Shown: positions 25,178-32,884 of the stretch, piece by piece | How positions within the stretch are numbered: position 1 is the stretch's first letter | Layout of the letters: every line of letters starts with the position of its first letter | Source of the DNA: CAVVJA01 sp963809815 | Lineage (GTDB): Bacteria; Actinomycetota; Actinomycetes; Mycobacteriales; Jatrophihabitantaceae | Length of the DNA stretch: 64,000 nucleotides | Assembly: GCA_963809815.1 (NCBI GenBank) | Contig: CAWELM010000018.1 | Span: 76,632-140,631 of the forward strand | Reading direction: 5' to 3' | The notes under the pieces: generated by a model | What the model was told of the DNA's origin: nothing | What the model saw: only the letters and a program-made list of their open reading frames with translations | Databases searched by the model: none | Made by a program: the position numbers and the translations under genes

Positions 25178-26080
25178 CTACAGCCCAGCCCCAGCGAGAT
25201 CCGCGCCGAGCTGCGCGATCTCGCGCTCGGTCGCGTCGACCAGGGGCGGGCGAACTGGACCGACTGGTCGCCCTCGCAACGCCAGCCCGGCCTTGACCAA
25301 GATGGTGCCCTGGGTGCGGAAGATCCCGGTGTAAATGGGCAGCAGCGCTTGGTGTAGTCCCCTGGCCTCGGCGATATCGCCGTGCTCGTATGCCTCGATC
25401 ATCGCCTTGGTTCCGGCGCCGCTGAAGTGCGTGGACGTGCCGATGACACCCACTCCGCCGATGCTGAGCAGAGGGAGCGTGATCGCGTCGTCGCCTGAGT
25501 AGTAAGCGAGGTCTGTTTCGGCCATCACCCGGCCACTCGCGGTCAAGTCACCCTTGGCGTCCTTGACCGCCACGATGCGCTCGTGCCCAGCCAACGCAAT
25601 CATCGTCTCGGGCTGGATCGGTGTGCCGGTGCGGGCCGGAATGTCGTACAGGACGACCGGCAGTTCGCTCGCATCGGCTACCGCTCGGAAATGCGCTAAC
25701 AATCCCGCCTGCGGCGGCTTCGAGTAATACGGCGTTACGACGAGCAGCGCATCGGCGCCGGCCTTGGCCGCCTGATCGGCCAGGTGGATCGTGTGCGCCG
25801 TGTCGAAGGTGCCGACGCCGGCGACGACAAGCGCCCGCCCGTCGACCGCGTCGACCACGGCGCGGACGAGATCCGCCTTCTCGGCATCCGACGTGGTGGG
25901 CGCTTCCCCCGTGGTCCCGTTGATCACCAAAGCGTCGTTGCGCTGCTCGGTTACCAGATAGTCGGCCAGGTCGGCGGCCGCAGCGAGGTCGAGCGCCCGG
26001 TTGCTGTCGAAGGGCGTGACCATCGCGGTGAGCAGCCGTCCCACAGGACGGCGCGGGTCCGAGCCCGCTCGGGACACCAT
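25178..26080 (-). CDS. dapA: 4-hydroxy-tetrahydrodipicolinate synthase
   Basis: Condenses pyruvate and aspartate semialdehyde in lysine/diaminopimelate synthesis. 300 residues with a TIM-barrel layout: GRLLTAMVTPFD opening, VINGTTGEAPTTS, VVTPYYSKPPQAGLLAHF, LPVVLYDIPARTG (catalytic Tyr) and IVAVKDAKGDL (Schiff-base Lys). Next to thyX on the same strand, as in M. tuberculosis Rv2753c-Rv2754c; dapB is further along. Confidence 0.96.
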   Translation of the reverse strand: MVSRAGSDPRRPVGRLLTAMVTPFDSNRALDLAAAADLADYLVTEQRNDALVINGTTGEAPTTSDAEKADLVRAVVDAVDGRALVVAGVGTFDTAHTIHLADQAAKAGADALLVVTPYYSKPPQAGLLAHFRAVADASELPVVLYDIPARTGTPIQPETMIALAGHERIVAVKDAKGDLTASGRVMAETDLAYYSGDDAITLPLLSIGGVGVIGTSTHFSGAGTKAMIEAYEHGDIAEARGLHQALLPIYTGIFRTQGTILVKAGLALRGRPVGPVRPPLVDATEREIAQLGADLAGAGL

Positions 26081-26116
26081 GTTGCGAAGCTACCCCGTCA
26101 ACTCGCGCCCCGGGAC

Positions 26117-26869
26117 CTAGCCCTCGCTGACCAGGGGTGACGACGCCACCTCGGTGCCGTCCGGAAGTGAGGTGATCTCGAAGTCCGCAAACACGTTGGG
26201 GGCCACCCGGCGCAGTTCGCGCAAGCAGGCGATCGCGAGTGCCCGGATCTCGATGTCGGCGTGTTCGGACGCGCGCATGGCGACGAAGTGCCGCCATGCC
26301 CGGTAGTTGCCGGTTACCACAACGCGGGTCTCGGTTGCGTTGGGCAGGACGGCGCGAGCGGCCTGCCGAGCTTGCTTGCGGCGCAATGTGGCCTGCTCGA
26401 CGTCGGCGAATCGCTTTTCCAAGCCCTCTAGCAACTCGGTATAGGCGTGCACGGCCGAATCTGTGGCGGCAATGAACTTGGCGTGCAACTCGGGGTCCTC
26501 GGCGATCACCTCCGGTTCCACCATTGCGGCGTCGCGTTCCGGTACATATCGCTGGGACAGCTGCGAGTAGGAGAAATGCCGGTGCCGGATCAGCTCGTGG
26601 GTGAGCGACCGGGACACGCCGGTGACGTAGAACGTCACGCTGCCGTGTTCGAGCACCGACAGGTGGCCCACTTCCAAGATATGCCGGAGATATCCGGCGT
26701 TCGTCGCCGTCGCCGGATTGGGCTTCTTCCACGACTGGTAGCACGCTCGGCCGGCGAACTCGGCGAGCGCCTGGCCACCCGTCGCGTCGGTGTCCCACGG
26801 AATCTCGGCGGGCGGCTCGAAGTGTGTCCAGGCGATCACCTGAACCGTGGGGGTGACGATATCGAGCAC
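26117..26869 (-). CDS. thyX: Flavin-dependent thymidylate synthase ThyX
   Basis: FAD enzyme making dTMP from dUMP with methylenetetrahydrofolate and NAD(P)H. 250 residues from GTG 26869; the ThyX motif RHRHFSYSQLSQRY is intact, with HLSVLEHGSVTFYV before it and NATETRVVVTGNYRAWRHFVAMR after. The GTG places TPTVQVIAWTHFEPP at the N-terminus as in mycobacterial ThyX; an upstream ATG (27025) would add 52 unrelated residues. It lies upstream of dapA, 36 bases apart. Confidence 0.96.
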   Translation of the reverse strand: MLDIVTPTVQVIAWTHFEPPAEIPWDTDATGGQALAEFAGRACYQSWKKPNPATATNAGYLRHILEVGHLSVLEHGSVTFYVTGVSRSLTHELIRHRHFSYSQLSQRYVPERDAAMVEPEVIAEDPELHAKFIAATDSAVHAYTELLEGLEKRFADVEQATLRRKQARQAARAVLPNATETRVVVTGNYRAWRHFVAMRASEHADIEIRALAIACLRELRRVAPNVFADFEITSLPDGTEVASSPLVSEG

Positions 26870-27059
26870 GCGACAACTCCTGGGTTTGGGAGGACCCGGG
26901 CATCGGTAACAGCCCTGGCGTCCTTGCGCCGCCAGCCTATCCGCCGGTGCGCCGGCTTCGAGTATTCGGCTCGCCGGTCGGGACGCGTCATCGTCATTCC
27001 ACAATTGCGACGCGTCATTCCGCATGCGACGCCACCATGCAATTGCCTTAGCGTCGTAA

Positions 27060-27078
27060 TGATGTCAGAGTGATGTCA
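27060..27078 (+). repeat. Direct repeat at the start of the HicB-like gene
   Basis: TGATGTCA-gag-TGATGTCA: two identical 8-mers 11 bp apart, the second ending at the first base of the start codon. A position over the translation start is typical of autoregulation by ribbon-helix-helix proteins such as the one encoded here. Confidence 0.5.
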
Positions 27079-27584
27079 TGCAGCTTCCGGAATACACCCA
27101 GCGTGTCCACGACCAACTTCGCGCCGCCGCGGCACTCGGCGACGAACGCACCCAGCAGATAGCGAGCGGCCTCGCCGCCGCGGCTGAAACGGCCGTGCGG
27201 CTGGCACTTGTGTCCGCGGTCTCCGCCGCGGCAGACGAGATCACCGCTGCGCTCGCCGAGGCCGAGATCCCCGGCTCACCGTCGGTCCGGGTCACCTTGG
27301 ACGGCGACGACCTGCGGGTGTCTGTCGCAACCCTCCCGACGACGCAGGAGCCGGTGGGGCCGGCCGACGACGGCGATGCCACCGCCCGTATCTCGCTGCG
27401 GCTGTCCGATGCGCTGAAGACCGAGATCGAGCAGGCCGCCGCAGAAAGCGACGTATCGGTCAACACCTGGCTCGTGCGGGCGGCGCGGGGCGCCCTTCTC
27501 GGGCCCCGAAGCCGCCATCCCTGGAGCGACCCGTGGCCACCGAAGCGAGGATCGCACCGCATCACCGGCTGGGTCACCGGATGA
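27078..27584 (+). CDS. HicB-like ribbon-helix-helix protein
   Basis: 168 residues. The N-terminal half is Ala/Glu-rich helices; near 110-145 the segment ARISLRLSDALKTEIEQAAAESDVSVNTWLVRAARGAL is an Arc/MetJ/HicB-type ribbon-helix-helix DNA-binding unit; the tail is basic. No HicA toxin is nearby; instead it precedes a DUF4097 gene, a pairing repeatedly seen in actinobacteria. It probably regulates its own operon through the direct repeat at its start. Confidence 0.8.
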   Translation: MQLPEYTQRVHDQLRAAAALGDERTQQIASGLAAAAETAVRLALVSAVSAAADEITAALAEAEIPGSPSVRVTLDGDDLRVSVATLPTTQEPVGPADDGDATARISLRLSDALKTEIEQAAAESDVSVNTWLVRAARGALLGPRSRHPWSDPWPPKRGSHRITGWVTG

Positions 27585-27612
27585 CCAGCCCGCTTCGTCA
27601 CGAGGAGTTTCA

Positions 27613-28443
27613 ATGAACACCCCATCCGGCACCGTCCACCGCACGTTCCCCGTCACCGGGCCACTCCACCTCGATGTCAAGGTGGGCATCGGCTCGGTCA
27701 CCGTCCGTGCGCGTGACGATTTGACCGAGGCGGTCGTCACCGTGACCCCGCGGCGGCCCCAGTACGAGTACAACCTGGCCGAACGGATCCGGATCGACAT
27801 GCACGGATCCACCCTGGTCGTGCATGCGGCCAAGCTCGGAGGCGTGCTCGACCTGATCGGCGGCGGGATGAGCCGGGCAGCTGTGGATGTCGACCTGCTC
27901 GTGCCTTCCGGGACGGCAACCAAGATCGTCAGCTACGGCGCCGACATCGCGGTCGAGGGTCGTACGGGAAACACGGACATCGCCGCGGGCTCGAGTCGCA
28001 CTGAGCTTGATTTCGTCGACGGCGACCTTCGGTTGCGCTACGGAAGCGGTCCGGCCCGAGTGGCTCGGGTAGCCGGCACGGCGGAGATCAAGTCCGCGTC
28101 CGGCACGGTCCGGCTCGGAGATCTGGGCCATCGGCTCGTCATGGCGTGCGGCAGCGGCAACCTCGAGGTCGACGTCGCACATGGTCCGGTGTCGTTGCGG
28201 GCGGGCTCGGGTCAGGCCGACATCGGGGTTGCCGAGGGTGACGTCGATCTGGTCACCGGCTCGGGCGGCCTGACCGTCGGGCTGCGTCCTGGTCAGGTGG
28301 CTCGGCTCGACGTCACCACGGGCAGCGGCCAGCTGCTCACAGACCTGCCGGTGACGGACAGCGCGCCGGCGGACGGCCGGCCAATCACGATCCGCGCGCG
28401 TACCGGTAGCGGTGACGTGCGTATCACTCGCGCCGCCGGCTGA
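27613..28443 (+). CDS. DUF4097 family beta-strand repeat protein
   Basis: 276 residues built of repeated short beta strands with Gly/Ser-Gly turns (VSLRAGSGQADIGVAEGDVDL, LDVTTGSGQLLTDL, TIRARTGSGDVRITRAAG), the pattern of the DUF4097/adhesin-like right-handed solenoid. There is no signal peptide, so it is probably cytosolic or membrane-associated. It follows the HicB-like gene by 28 bases in an operon with a good ribosome-binding site (GAGGAG). The 3' end overlaps the convergent YcaQ-like gene. Function unknown. Confidence 0.82.
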   Translation: MNTPSGTVHRTFPVTGPLHLDVKVGIGSVTVRARDDLTEAVVTVTPRRPQYEYNLAERIRIDMHGSTLVVHAAKLGGVLDLIGGGMSRAAVDVDLLVPSGTATKIVSYGADIAVEGRTGNTDIAAGSSRTELDFVDGDLRLRYGSGPARVARVAGTAEIKSASGTVRLGDLGHRLVMACGSGNLEVDVAHGPVSLRAGSGQADIGVAEGDVDLVTGSGGLTVGLRPGQVARLDVTTGSGQLLTDLPVTDSAPADGRPITIRARTGSGDVRITRAAG

Positions 28444-29731
28444 CGGCGCGCACGGCCCGGCGGAGCGCGGCAGCCAGATCGCCGCGCTCGCCGACCACGA
28501 CGTCGTCCAGCTCCAGCCACTCCGCCGTTCGGCGCAGCTGCACGGCAAGAGGCCCGGCGACCGCTTCGGGCTCGACGGCAGGCTCGGCGAACGCGCCCTG
28601 CACCAGGAGCACACCCGCCTGACGATCGGACTTCAGATCGACTCGGGCGACAAGCGCCTCGTCCAGCAGAAACGGCAGTACGTAGTACCCATGCACCCGC
28701 GCGGCCGCCGGCGTATAGATCTCGATGCGGTACCGGAAGCCGAATAGTCGCAAGGTTCGCTCCCGATACCAGATGAGCGAGTCGAAGGGGCTCAGCAGCG
28801 CCTGCGCCTGTACCGACCGTGGGCGCCGCGCTGCCGGCCACAGGTAGCCGGGAGCGCGCCAGCCGTCGACGGCGATCGGGATGAGATCACCCGCCTCCAC
28901 CAGCTCAGCGACCCGCAGCTTCGACTCCGCCCGGGGCAGCCGGAAGTAGTCCCCGAGGTCGGGCTCGGTCGCCACCCCCAGGGCCCGCGCTGCCACGAGC
29001 AGGAGCTGACGCTGGGCCTCCTCGATGGACGGCGTCGGGGTTGCCAGTACTGCCGCGGGGATTACCCGCTCGGTGAGGTCGTACAGCCGCTCGAAGTTCA
29101 CCCGCCGGGCGGCCGTAACCCGACCAGACCAGAACAGATACTCCAGCGCCACTTTGCCGTCGTGCCAGTTCCACATCGCCCCCGGCTCGCGGGCTCGGCG
29201 CTCGATGCCTGTCTGCGCGGCCCGGATGGGTCCGCGCTCGGCGACTAGCTCGTACACGCGCTCGACCAGGTCTGGGAAGTCCCTAGCAATGCGGACCATG
29301 CGGCCCCAGGCGTCGGTGCCGGCACGAGCCATCCGCCATCGCAGGTGAGGCTGAAGGCGGACCGGTATGAGGGAGGCTTCGTGCCCCCAGTACTCGAAGA
29401 ACTCGCGCCGTATCGGCCCGGCCGTATGCGCCGCCAGCCGGTCCAGAACCTCGCGGGGATAGGGGCCCAATCGGGCGAATAGTGGCAGATAGTGGGACCG
29501 GCTGAACACGTTGACCGAGTCGAGCTGGAGCAGTCCGACTTGTTCGATCGCGCTCCGAACCTGTCGCGCGCCGATCCGGCCGGTCGGGCGTCGCTGCGCG
29601 AAGCCCTGCGCGGCGAGCGCGATACGCCGAGCTTCCACGGCCGTTAGCCGCTCCTTAGCCGGCGCCTTGGCGATCGGCGAATCGGCGAGGCGGGCCACGT
29701 CGCGGACTCTACGGGCGGCGTCGGACAACAA
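28424..29731 (-). CDS. YcaQ-like winged-helix DNA glycosylase family protein
   Basis: 435 residues of the HTH_42/YcaQ family, whose E. coli member unhooks interstrand DNA crosslinks. Family segments: LQLDSVNVFSRSHYLPLFARLGPYPREVLDRL, FEYWGHEASLIPVRLQPHLRWRM, GRVTAARRVNFERLYDLTERVIP, SPFDSLIWYRERTLRLFGFRYRIEIYTPAAARVHGYYVLPFLL. The functional QxQ motif of AlkX/YcaQ was not verified. The N-terminal 25 residues may be over-called; a later start is possible. Divergent from the DedA gene. Confidence 0.88.
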   Translation of the reverse strand: MLSDAARRVRDVARLADSPIAKAPAKERLTAVEARRIALAAQGFAQRRPTGRIGARQVRSAIEQVGLLQLDSVNVFSRSHYLPLFARLGPYPREVLDRLAAHTAGPIRREFFEYWGHEASLIPVRLQPHLRWRMARAGTDAWGRMVRIARDFPDLVERVYELVAERGPIRAAQTGIERRAREPGAMWNWHDGKVALEYLFWSGRVTAARRVNFERLYDLTERVIPAAVLATPTPSIEEAQRQLLLVAARALGVATEPDLGDYFRLPRAESKLRVAELVEAGDLIPIAVDGWRAPGYLWPAARRPRSVQAQALLSPFDSLIWYRERTLRLFGFRYRIEIYTPAAARVHGYYVLPFLLDEALVARVDLKSDRQAGVLLVQGAFAEPAVEPEAVAGPLAVQLRRTAEWLELDDVVVGERGDLAAALRRAVRAVSRRRE

Positions 29732-29771
29732 AACGGCTGGCGGCGTCGACGAGACATGTCAGGATGGCTGG

Positions 29772-30395
29772 GTGTTGGAGCAGGCCATCACCAGCATCGG
29801 TAATGCGGTGGGTGCCTGGCTGTACGTCATCGCCGGTGGCCTGGCGTTCGCTGAGGCGGCGATCCTCGTCGGAATGGTGTTGCCCGGAGAGACAGCCCTC
29901 CTCGTGGCTGGCGTGTTCTGCCAGCGCGGCGTACTCACGCTCTGGGTCATGATCCCCGTCGCGATCATCTGTGCGATCGCCGGCGACAGCGTCGGCTTCG
30001 AGTTCGGACGGAAGTACGGGCCGCCGCTGCGCCGATCCCGGCTCGGCTTGTGGGTCGGCGAGGGACGGTGGACCACCGTCGATGGATTCCTTCACCGGCA
30101 TGGCGGAAAAGCCATCTTGCTCGGCCGGCTCACCGCCGTCTTCCGGGCGCTCGTGCCGTCGATGGCCGGCATGAGCGGCATGCACTATCCGACGTTCCTG
30201 CGCTGGAATGCCGCAGGCGGGATCTTGTGGGGCACTGGCTGCGTCCTGCTCGGGTACGCCTTCTCCTCCGCCCTCGCAACGGTGAGTCGCTATCTCACCT
30301 GGGCGCCGTTCGCCGTGATCGCGGTCATCATCGGCGTCGTTGTCCTCCTGCATACTCGCCGGCGCCATAAGGAGGGCGTCAAGAAGGTTTCATGA
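29772..30395 (+). CDS. DedA family membrane protein
   Basis: 207 residues from GTG 29772. DedA (VTT/SNARE-associated) fold: AITSIGNAVGAWLYVIAGGLAFAEAAILVGMVLPGE, GDSVGFEFGRKYGPPLRR, LLGRLTAVFRALVPSMAGMSGMHYPTFLRWNAAGGILWGTG, and a last membrane helix before a basic tail. Relatives act in undecaprenyl-phosphate or phospholipid recycling; the exact substrate is unknown here. It overlaps the next gene by ATGA. Confidence 0.9.
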   Translation: MLEQAITSIGNAVGAWLYVIAGGLAFAEAAILVGMVLPGETALLVAGVFCQRGVLTLWVMIPVAIICAIAGDSVGFEFGRKYGPPLRRSRLGLWVGEGRWTTVDGFLHRHGGKAILLGRLTAVFRALVPSMAGMSGMHYPTFLRWNAAGGILWGTGCVLLGYAFSSALATVSRYLTWAPFAVIAVIIGVVVLLHTRRRHKEGVKKVS

Positions 30396-30949
30396 CGTCC
30401 AATCGACCCATCCGGCGTTCCCGCCGCCGGTGGAGTCATTACGGTGGCGGGGTGGACTCGGCTGGCCTCCTCATCGAGGCGTTCGGACGTATTCGCGGGC
30501 TCGTGCCCGACGTCGTCGACGGGCTGAGCTCGGCGGAGCTCGCGTGGCGACCGCAGGACCAGGGCAATTCGATCGGTTGGCTGGTCTGGCATCAAAGCCG
30601 CGTGCACGACGACCACGTTGCCGACGTGGCCGGACTCGAGCAAGTCTGGCTGCGCGATGGCTGGTTCGACCAGTTCGGTCTCGACCTTCCACCGCGTGAC
30701 ATCGGATACGGCCACCGACCGGACTCGGTCGTCAAGGTTCGGGTCACCGCGGAACGGCTCATCGGGTATGACGCCGCCGTGGCCGCCCAGACCGAGCGCT
30801 ACGTGGCTCAGCTCGAAGCCGATGACCTGGACCGGGTGGTAGACGAGACATGGACGCCAGCGGTGACACTCGGCGTTCGGCTGGTGAGCGTGATCTCCGA
30901 CTGCCTGCAACACCTCGGTCAGGCCGCCTACGTGCGCGGACTGTTGTAA
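30392..30949 (+). CDS. DinB/DUF664 family protein
   Basis: 185 residues from an ATG that overlaps the DedA stop; GTG 30452 would give 165 residues starting at the domain. The four-helix DinB fold is suggested by LLIEAFGRIRGLVPDVVDGLSSAELAWRPQDQGNSIGWLVWHQSRVHDDHVADVAG and the closing VISDCLQHLGQAAYVRGLL, with histidines (WHQSRVHDDH, QHLGQ) placed as metal ligands. Actinobacterial members include mycothiol-dependent enzymes; the substrate is unknown. Confidence 0.82.
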   Translation: MTSNRPIRRSRRRWSHYGGGVDSAGLLIEAFGRIRGLVPDVVDGLSSAELAWRPQDQGNSIGWLVWHQSRVHDDHVADVAGLEQVWLRDGWFDQFGLDLPPRDIGYGHRPDSVVKVRVTAERLIGYDAAVAAQTERYVAQLEADDLDRVVDETWTPAVTLGVRLVSVISDCLQHLGQAAYVRGLL

Positions 30950-30977
30950 TACCCGGCGCCGGGCTGGCGGCGTCCGG

Positions 30978-31787
30978 TCAAGCGGTAGCGGTACTGGTGC
31001 GGACTCGCGCGCGTCGCGACACCAGAAGCGGGTGGATCATCGACTCCAGCTGACCTGATGGACTGACGTCCATCTCGGCGGCAAGGCGAGTACGGAATGA
31101 CCGGTACTCGCGAACGGCATCGAGGTAGTTTCCATCGGCGATATGTACGCGGATGAGCGCGCGTTGGGCGCTTTCCCGCAATGGCTCGATCGCCACCGCC
31201 GCCAGGGCAGCCTCTAATGCACTCCTCGTATCACCGACGGAGACCAATTGTTCGGCTAGCGATTCGAGTGCGCGGAGCCGAAGCTGGGCCAACCGGGACC
31301 GTTCATAAAGCACCCAGTCGTCATACCAGCCAGGCAGTAGATCGCCCCGCTGCAGAATGGCCACCGCTCGCCCAAGCTGCCGCGTGTCAAATGTCGGATC
31401 AGGACCTACGACCCAGCGCACAGCCGACAGAAATTCGTGCACATCGAGGCGAACATCCTCGGCAAGCGCAAGCCGGGCGCGAGTGTGCAGCACCAATCCG
31501 GGTACCGCGTGTTCGACGTGCCATACCGCCGCCCGCAGGTTGCCCATTGCGCGGGCATCCGTGCTATCCGGCCACAGGATCCCGGCGACGTAGCTGCGGG
31601 ATCGCGGCCCATAGAGGGCAAGGACGGCGAGCAACCGCTGCTCGCGTAGGCCGAGCGTTAGTTGGCCATCCTGGCCGCACAACGTCCAGCGATCGAACAG
31701 GTGTAACTCCCAGCGGGGAGACGCCGGGGATTGCTGGGCATCACGAATCATCGCGTGTTGCGGGCTCTCTCGTTGCGCTGTCGCCAT
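30978..31787 (-). CDS. SARP-type transcriptional regulator (winged helix + BTAD)
   Basis: 269 residues. An OmpR-like winged helix (about 28-110: WELHLFDRWTLCGQDGQLTLGLREQRLLAVLALYGPRSRSYVAGILWPDS) is followed by a bacterial transcriptional activation domain (about 115-262: ILQRGDLLPGWYDDWVLYERSRLAQLRLRALESLAEQL ... HIADGNYLDAVREYRSFRTRLAAEMDVSPSGQLESMI). This is the architecture of small SARP activators, which bind direct heptamers 11 bp apart. Such repeats lie at 32251-32279, in front of the peptide operon, so this is very likely its activator. A minus-strand TTGACA (31889-31894) lies about 100 bases upstream. Confidence 0.9.
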   Translation of the reverse strand: MATAQRESPQHAMIRDAQQSPASPRWELHLFDRWTLCGQDGQLTLGLREQRLLAVLALYGPRSRSYVAGILWPDSTDARAMGNLRAAVWHVEHAVPGLVLHTRARLALAEDVRLDVHEFLSAVRWVVGPDPTFDTRQLGRAVAILQRGDLLPGWYDDWVLYERSRLAQLRLRALESLAEQLVSVGDTRSALEAALAAVAIEPLRESAQRALIRVHIADGNYLDAVREYRSFRTRLAAEMDVSPSGQLESMIHPLLVSRRARVRTSTATA

Positions 31788-31957
31788 CGCTGTCCCCCAA
31801 CCGTGCGGAAGCGCTCACGTGTGGCCGGCTACGGTCTGTGGTGAGAAGCCCCGCTCGCCTCAACCACGTTTCACGTGCCATTCCTCTATGTCAAGAGCGA
31901 GCAGTGGTCGAGTAGATACACATTAGCGAAACCTATCGGACGGCCCGGGCGACGCGG

Positions 31958-32182
31958 TCACCTATCCATCGTTGCTAGCCAGCGCCGTACTGCGTCAATG
32001 ACCTCGCCCGGATTCCGAGCAATGACGAAGCTCGTTTCAGCCGCAGGATCGTCCGCAGCACCGAAAATGATCCTCGCCCGAAACCCGTTTGCGGCGCCGG
32101 CCTCGTGCCAGACCCGGATAACGAGCACTCCATTTCCGCCGGCTTGACCAACAGTCACCAGCCGAGCCTCGCTCTCGCCCAT
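31958..32182 (-). CDS. Small protein (74 aa), unknown, in the peptide locus
   Basis: The sequence looks like a real compact alpha/beta protein: ARLVTVGQAGGNGVLVIRVWHEAG, then GFRARIIFGAADDPAAETSFVIARNPGEVIDAVRRWLATM. It has no cysteine and no membrane segment. Divergent from the peptide genes across a 163-base region carrying SARP-type repeats, and upstream of the SARP gene on the same strand, so it probably belongs to the locus. I do not recognise a family; immunity, chaperone or regulatory roles are all possible. Confidence 0.6.
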   Translation of the reverse strand: MGESEARLVTVGQAGGNGVLVIRVWHEAGAANGFRARIIFGAADDPAAETSFVIARNPGEVIDAVRRWLATMDR

Positions 32183-32250
32183 TCGTTCGCGTATTCGCGC
32201 ATACCTCCTGAGTGGCGAGTGTGCAGCAGCCCGCCCCGCGCCACGGGGCA

Positions 32251-32279
32251 GATAACGATGCGATAACGGACGAGTAACG
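32251..32279. promoter_or_regulatory. Three direct heptamers at 11-bp spacing (SARP operator)
   Basis: GATAACG (32251), GATAACG (32262) and AGTAACG (32273) begin exactly 11 bp apart, one helical turn, so all lie on one DNA face. Direct heptamers with 4-bp gaps upstream of the -10 are the hallmark of SARP binding sites. They lie 67 bases before the first peptide ATG and 69 bases from the divergent 74-residue gene. No consensus -10 follows; TACTGG (32292) is the nearest. Confidence 0.8.
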
Positions 32280-32345
32280 CAGGACTTGGCTTACTGGTCG
32301 GACACAGATCGACCCATCGACTCGCATGGGAGGGGGGTGACAGAC

Positions 32346-32534
32346 ATGGAGCTGACACTCAGCGAGCTGGCCATCCAGCAAGCCGAACTGCTGCCCGAAC
32401 GGGAGACGTTGTTCTTCGACTTCAACTGGGCAAACGTCTACGCCACGAACGCGGCGTATGCAGTCAACGCAGCGACGATCCTCTCGAGCGCAAACGCCAA
32501 CGCCTACCAGAAGATCTTCGTCTCGCAGCACTGA
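32346..32534 (+). CDS. Precursor-like peptide A (62 aa)
   Basis: Short peptide with a strong ribosome-binding site (GGAGGGGGGTGA). The acidic first part (LSELAIQQAELLPERETLFF) resembles a RiPP leader; the second part is an Asn/Ala-rich stretch (NVYATNAAYAVNAATILSSA) ending FVSQH, with Asn and Ala alternating with larger residues. It has no cysteine, no signal peptide and few charges in the second half. Peptide B shares ELLPxRETLFFDxN, AVNAATIxS and ANAxQxxFVxQH. The adjacent PqqD-like/M50 fusion could recognise and cleave it. An upstream in-frame ATG (32286) precedes no ribosome-binding site. Confidence 0.8.
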   Translation: MELTLSELAIQQAELLPERETLFFDFNWANVYATNAAYAVNAATILSSANANAYQKIFVSQH

Positions 32535-32543
32535 TGGTCACGG

Positions 32544-32571
32544 ACCGTGCGGGCCACTCGGCCCGCACGGT
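32544..32571 (+). terminator. Perfect 12-bp hairpin after peptide A
   Basis: ACCGTGCGGGCC-actc-GGCCCGCACGGT: perfect 12-bp stem, 4-base loop, starting 9 bases after the peptide A stop and ending just before the ribosome-binding site of peptide B. There is no T-tract; it may protect the upstream message from decay or attenuate transcription. Confidence 0.75.
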
Positions 32572-32592
32572 GCCGGAGGGAGGTGAACCGGC

Positions 32593-32793
32593 GTGCATCA
32601 AACACCGGTACTGAGCGTCGACGAGCTCGATGCCCAGTCCCTGGAGCTGCTTCCACCTCGGGAGACGCTCTTCTTCGACATCAACGTCGCGCCAGTGATC
32701 GCGGTGAATCTCGCGATAGCGGTCAACGCCGCCACCATCGGATCGACCGCGATCGCCAATGCTGGGCAGCATGTGTTCGTTTTCCAGCACTGA
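32593..32793 (+). CDS. Precursor-like peptide B (66 aa)
   Basis: Paralogue of peptide A starting at GTG after GGAGGGAGGTGA. Leader-like part LSVDELDAQSLELLPPRETL is followed by FFDINVAPVIAVNLAIAVNA and ATIGSTAIANAGQHVFVFQH. Conserved positions with peptide A are concentrated at ELLPxRETLFFDxN and AVNAATIxS...ANAxQxxFVxQH. Aliphatic residues alternate with Asn/Ala, as in a beta-strand or beta-helical peptide. No Cys is present, and there are few Ser/Thr, so lanthionine-type modification is unlikely. Followed by a hairpin and then the fusion gene. Confidence 0.8.
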   Translation: MHQTPVLSVDELDAQSLELLPPRETLFFDINVAPVIAVNLAIAVNAATIGSTAIANAGQHVFVFQH

Positions 32794-32818
32794 TCCGAGG
32801 CACGGGGTTGGCACAGAG

Positions 32819-32845
32819 GTGGGCGCGCCGAACGGGTGCGCCCAC
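32819..32845 (+). terminator. Hairpin between peptide B and the fusion gene (possible attenuator)
   Basis: GTGGGCGC and GCGCCCAC form a perfect 8-bp stem with an 11-base loop, followed by TGCTATTAG. It could terminate part of the transcripts, giving more peptide message than processing-enzyme message, a common design in peptide operons. Confidence 0.6.
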
Positions 32846-32884
32846 TGCTATTAGGGCTCCAACGAATCCGGGTTCAGGGACGCG

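Noticed and set aside
27078..28443. HicAB toxin-antitoxin module
   Set aside because: No HicA-like protein is encoded; the partner is a DUF4097 protein.
32346..32793. Lanthipeptide, thiopeptide or lasso-peptide precursors
   Set aside because: The peptides lack Cys and few Ser/Thr are present, and no matching modification enzymes are nearby.
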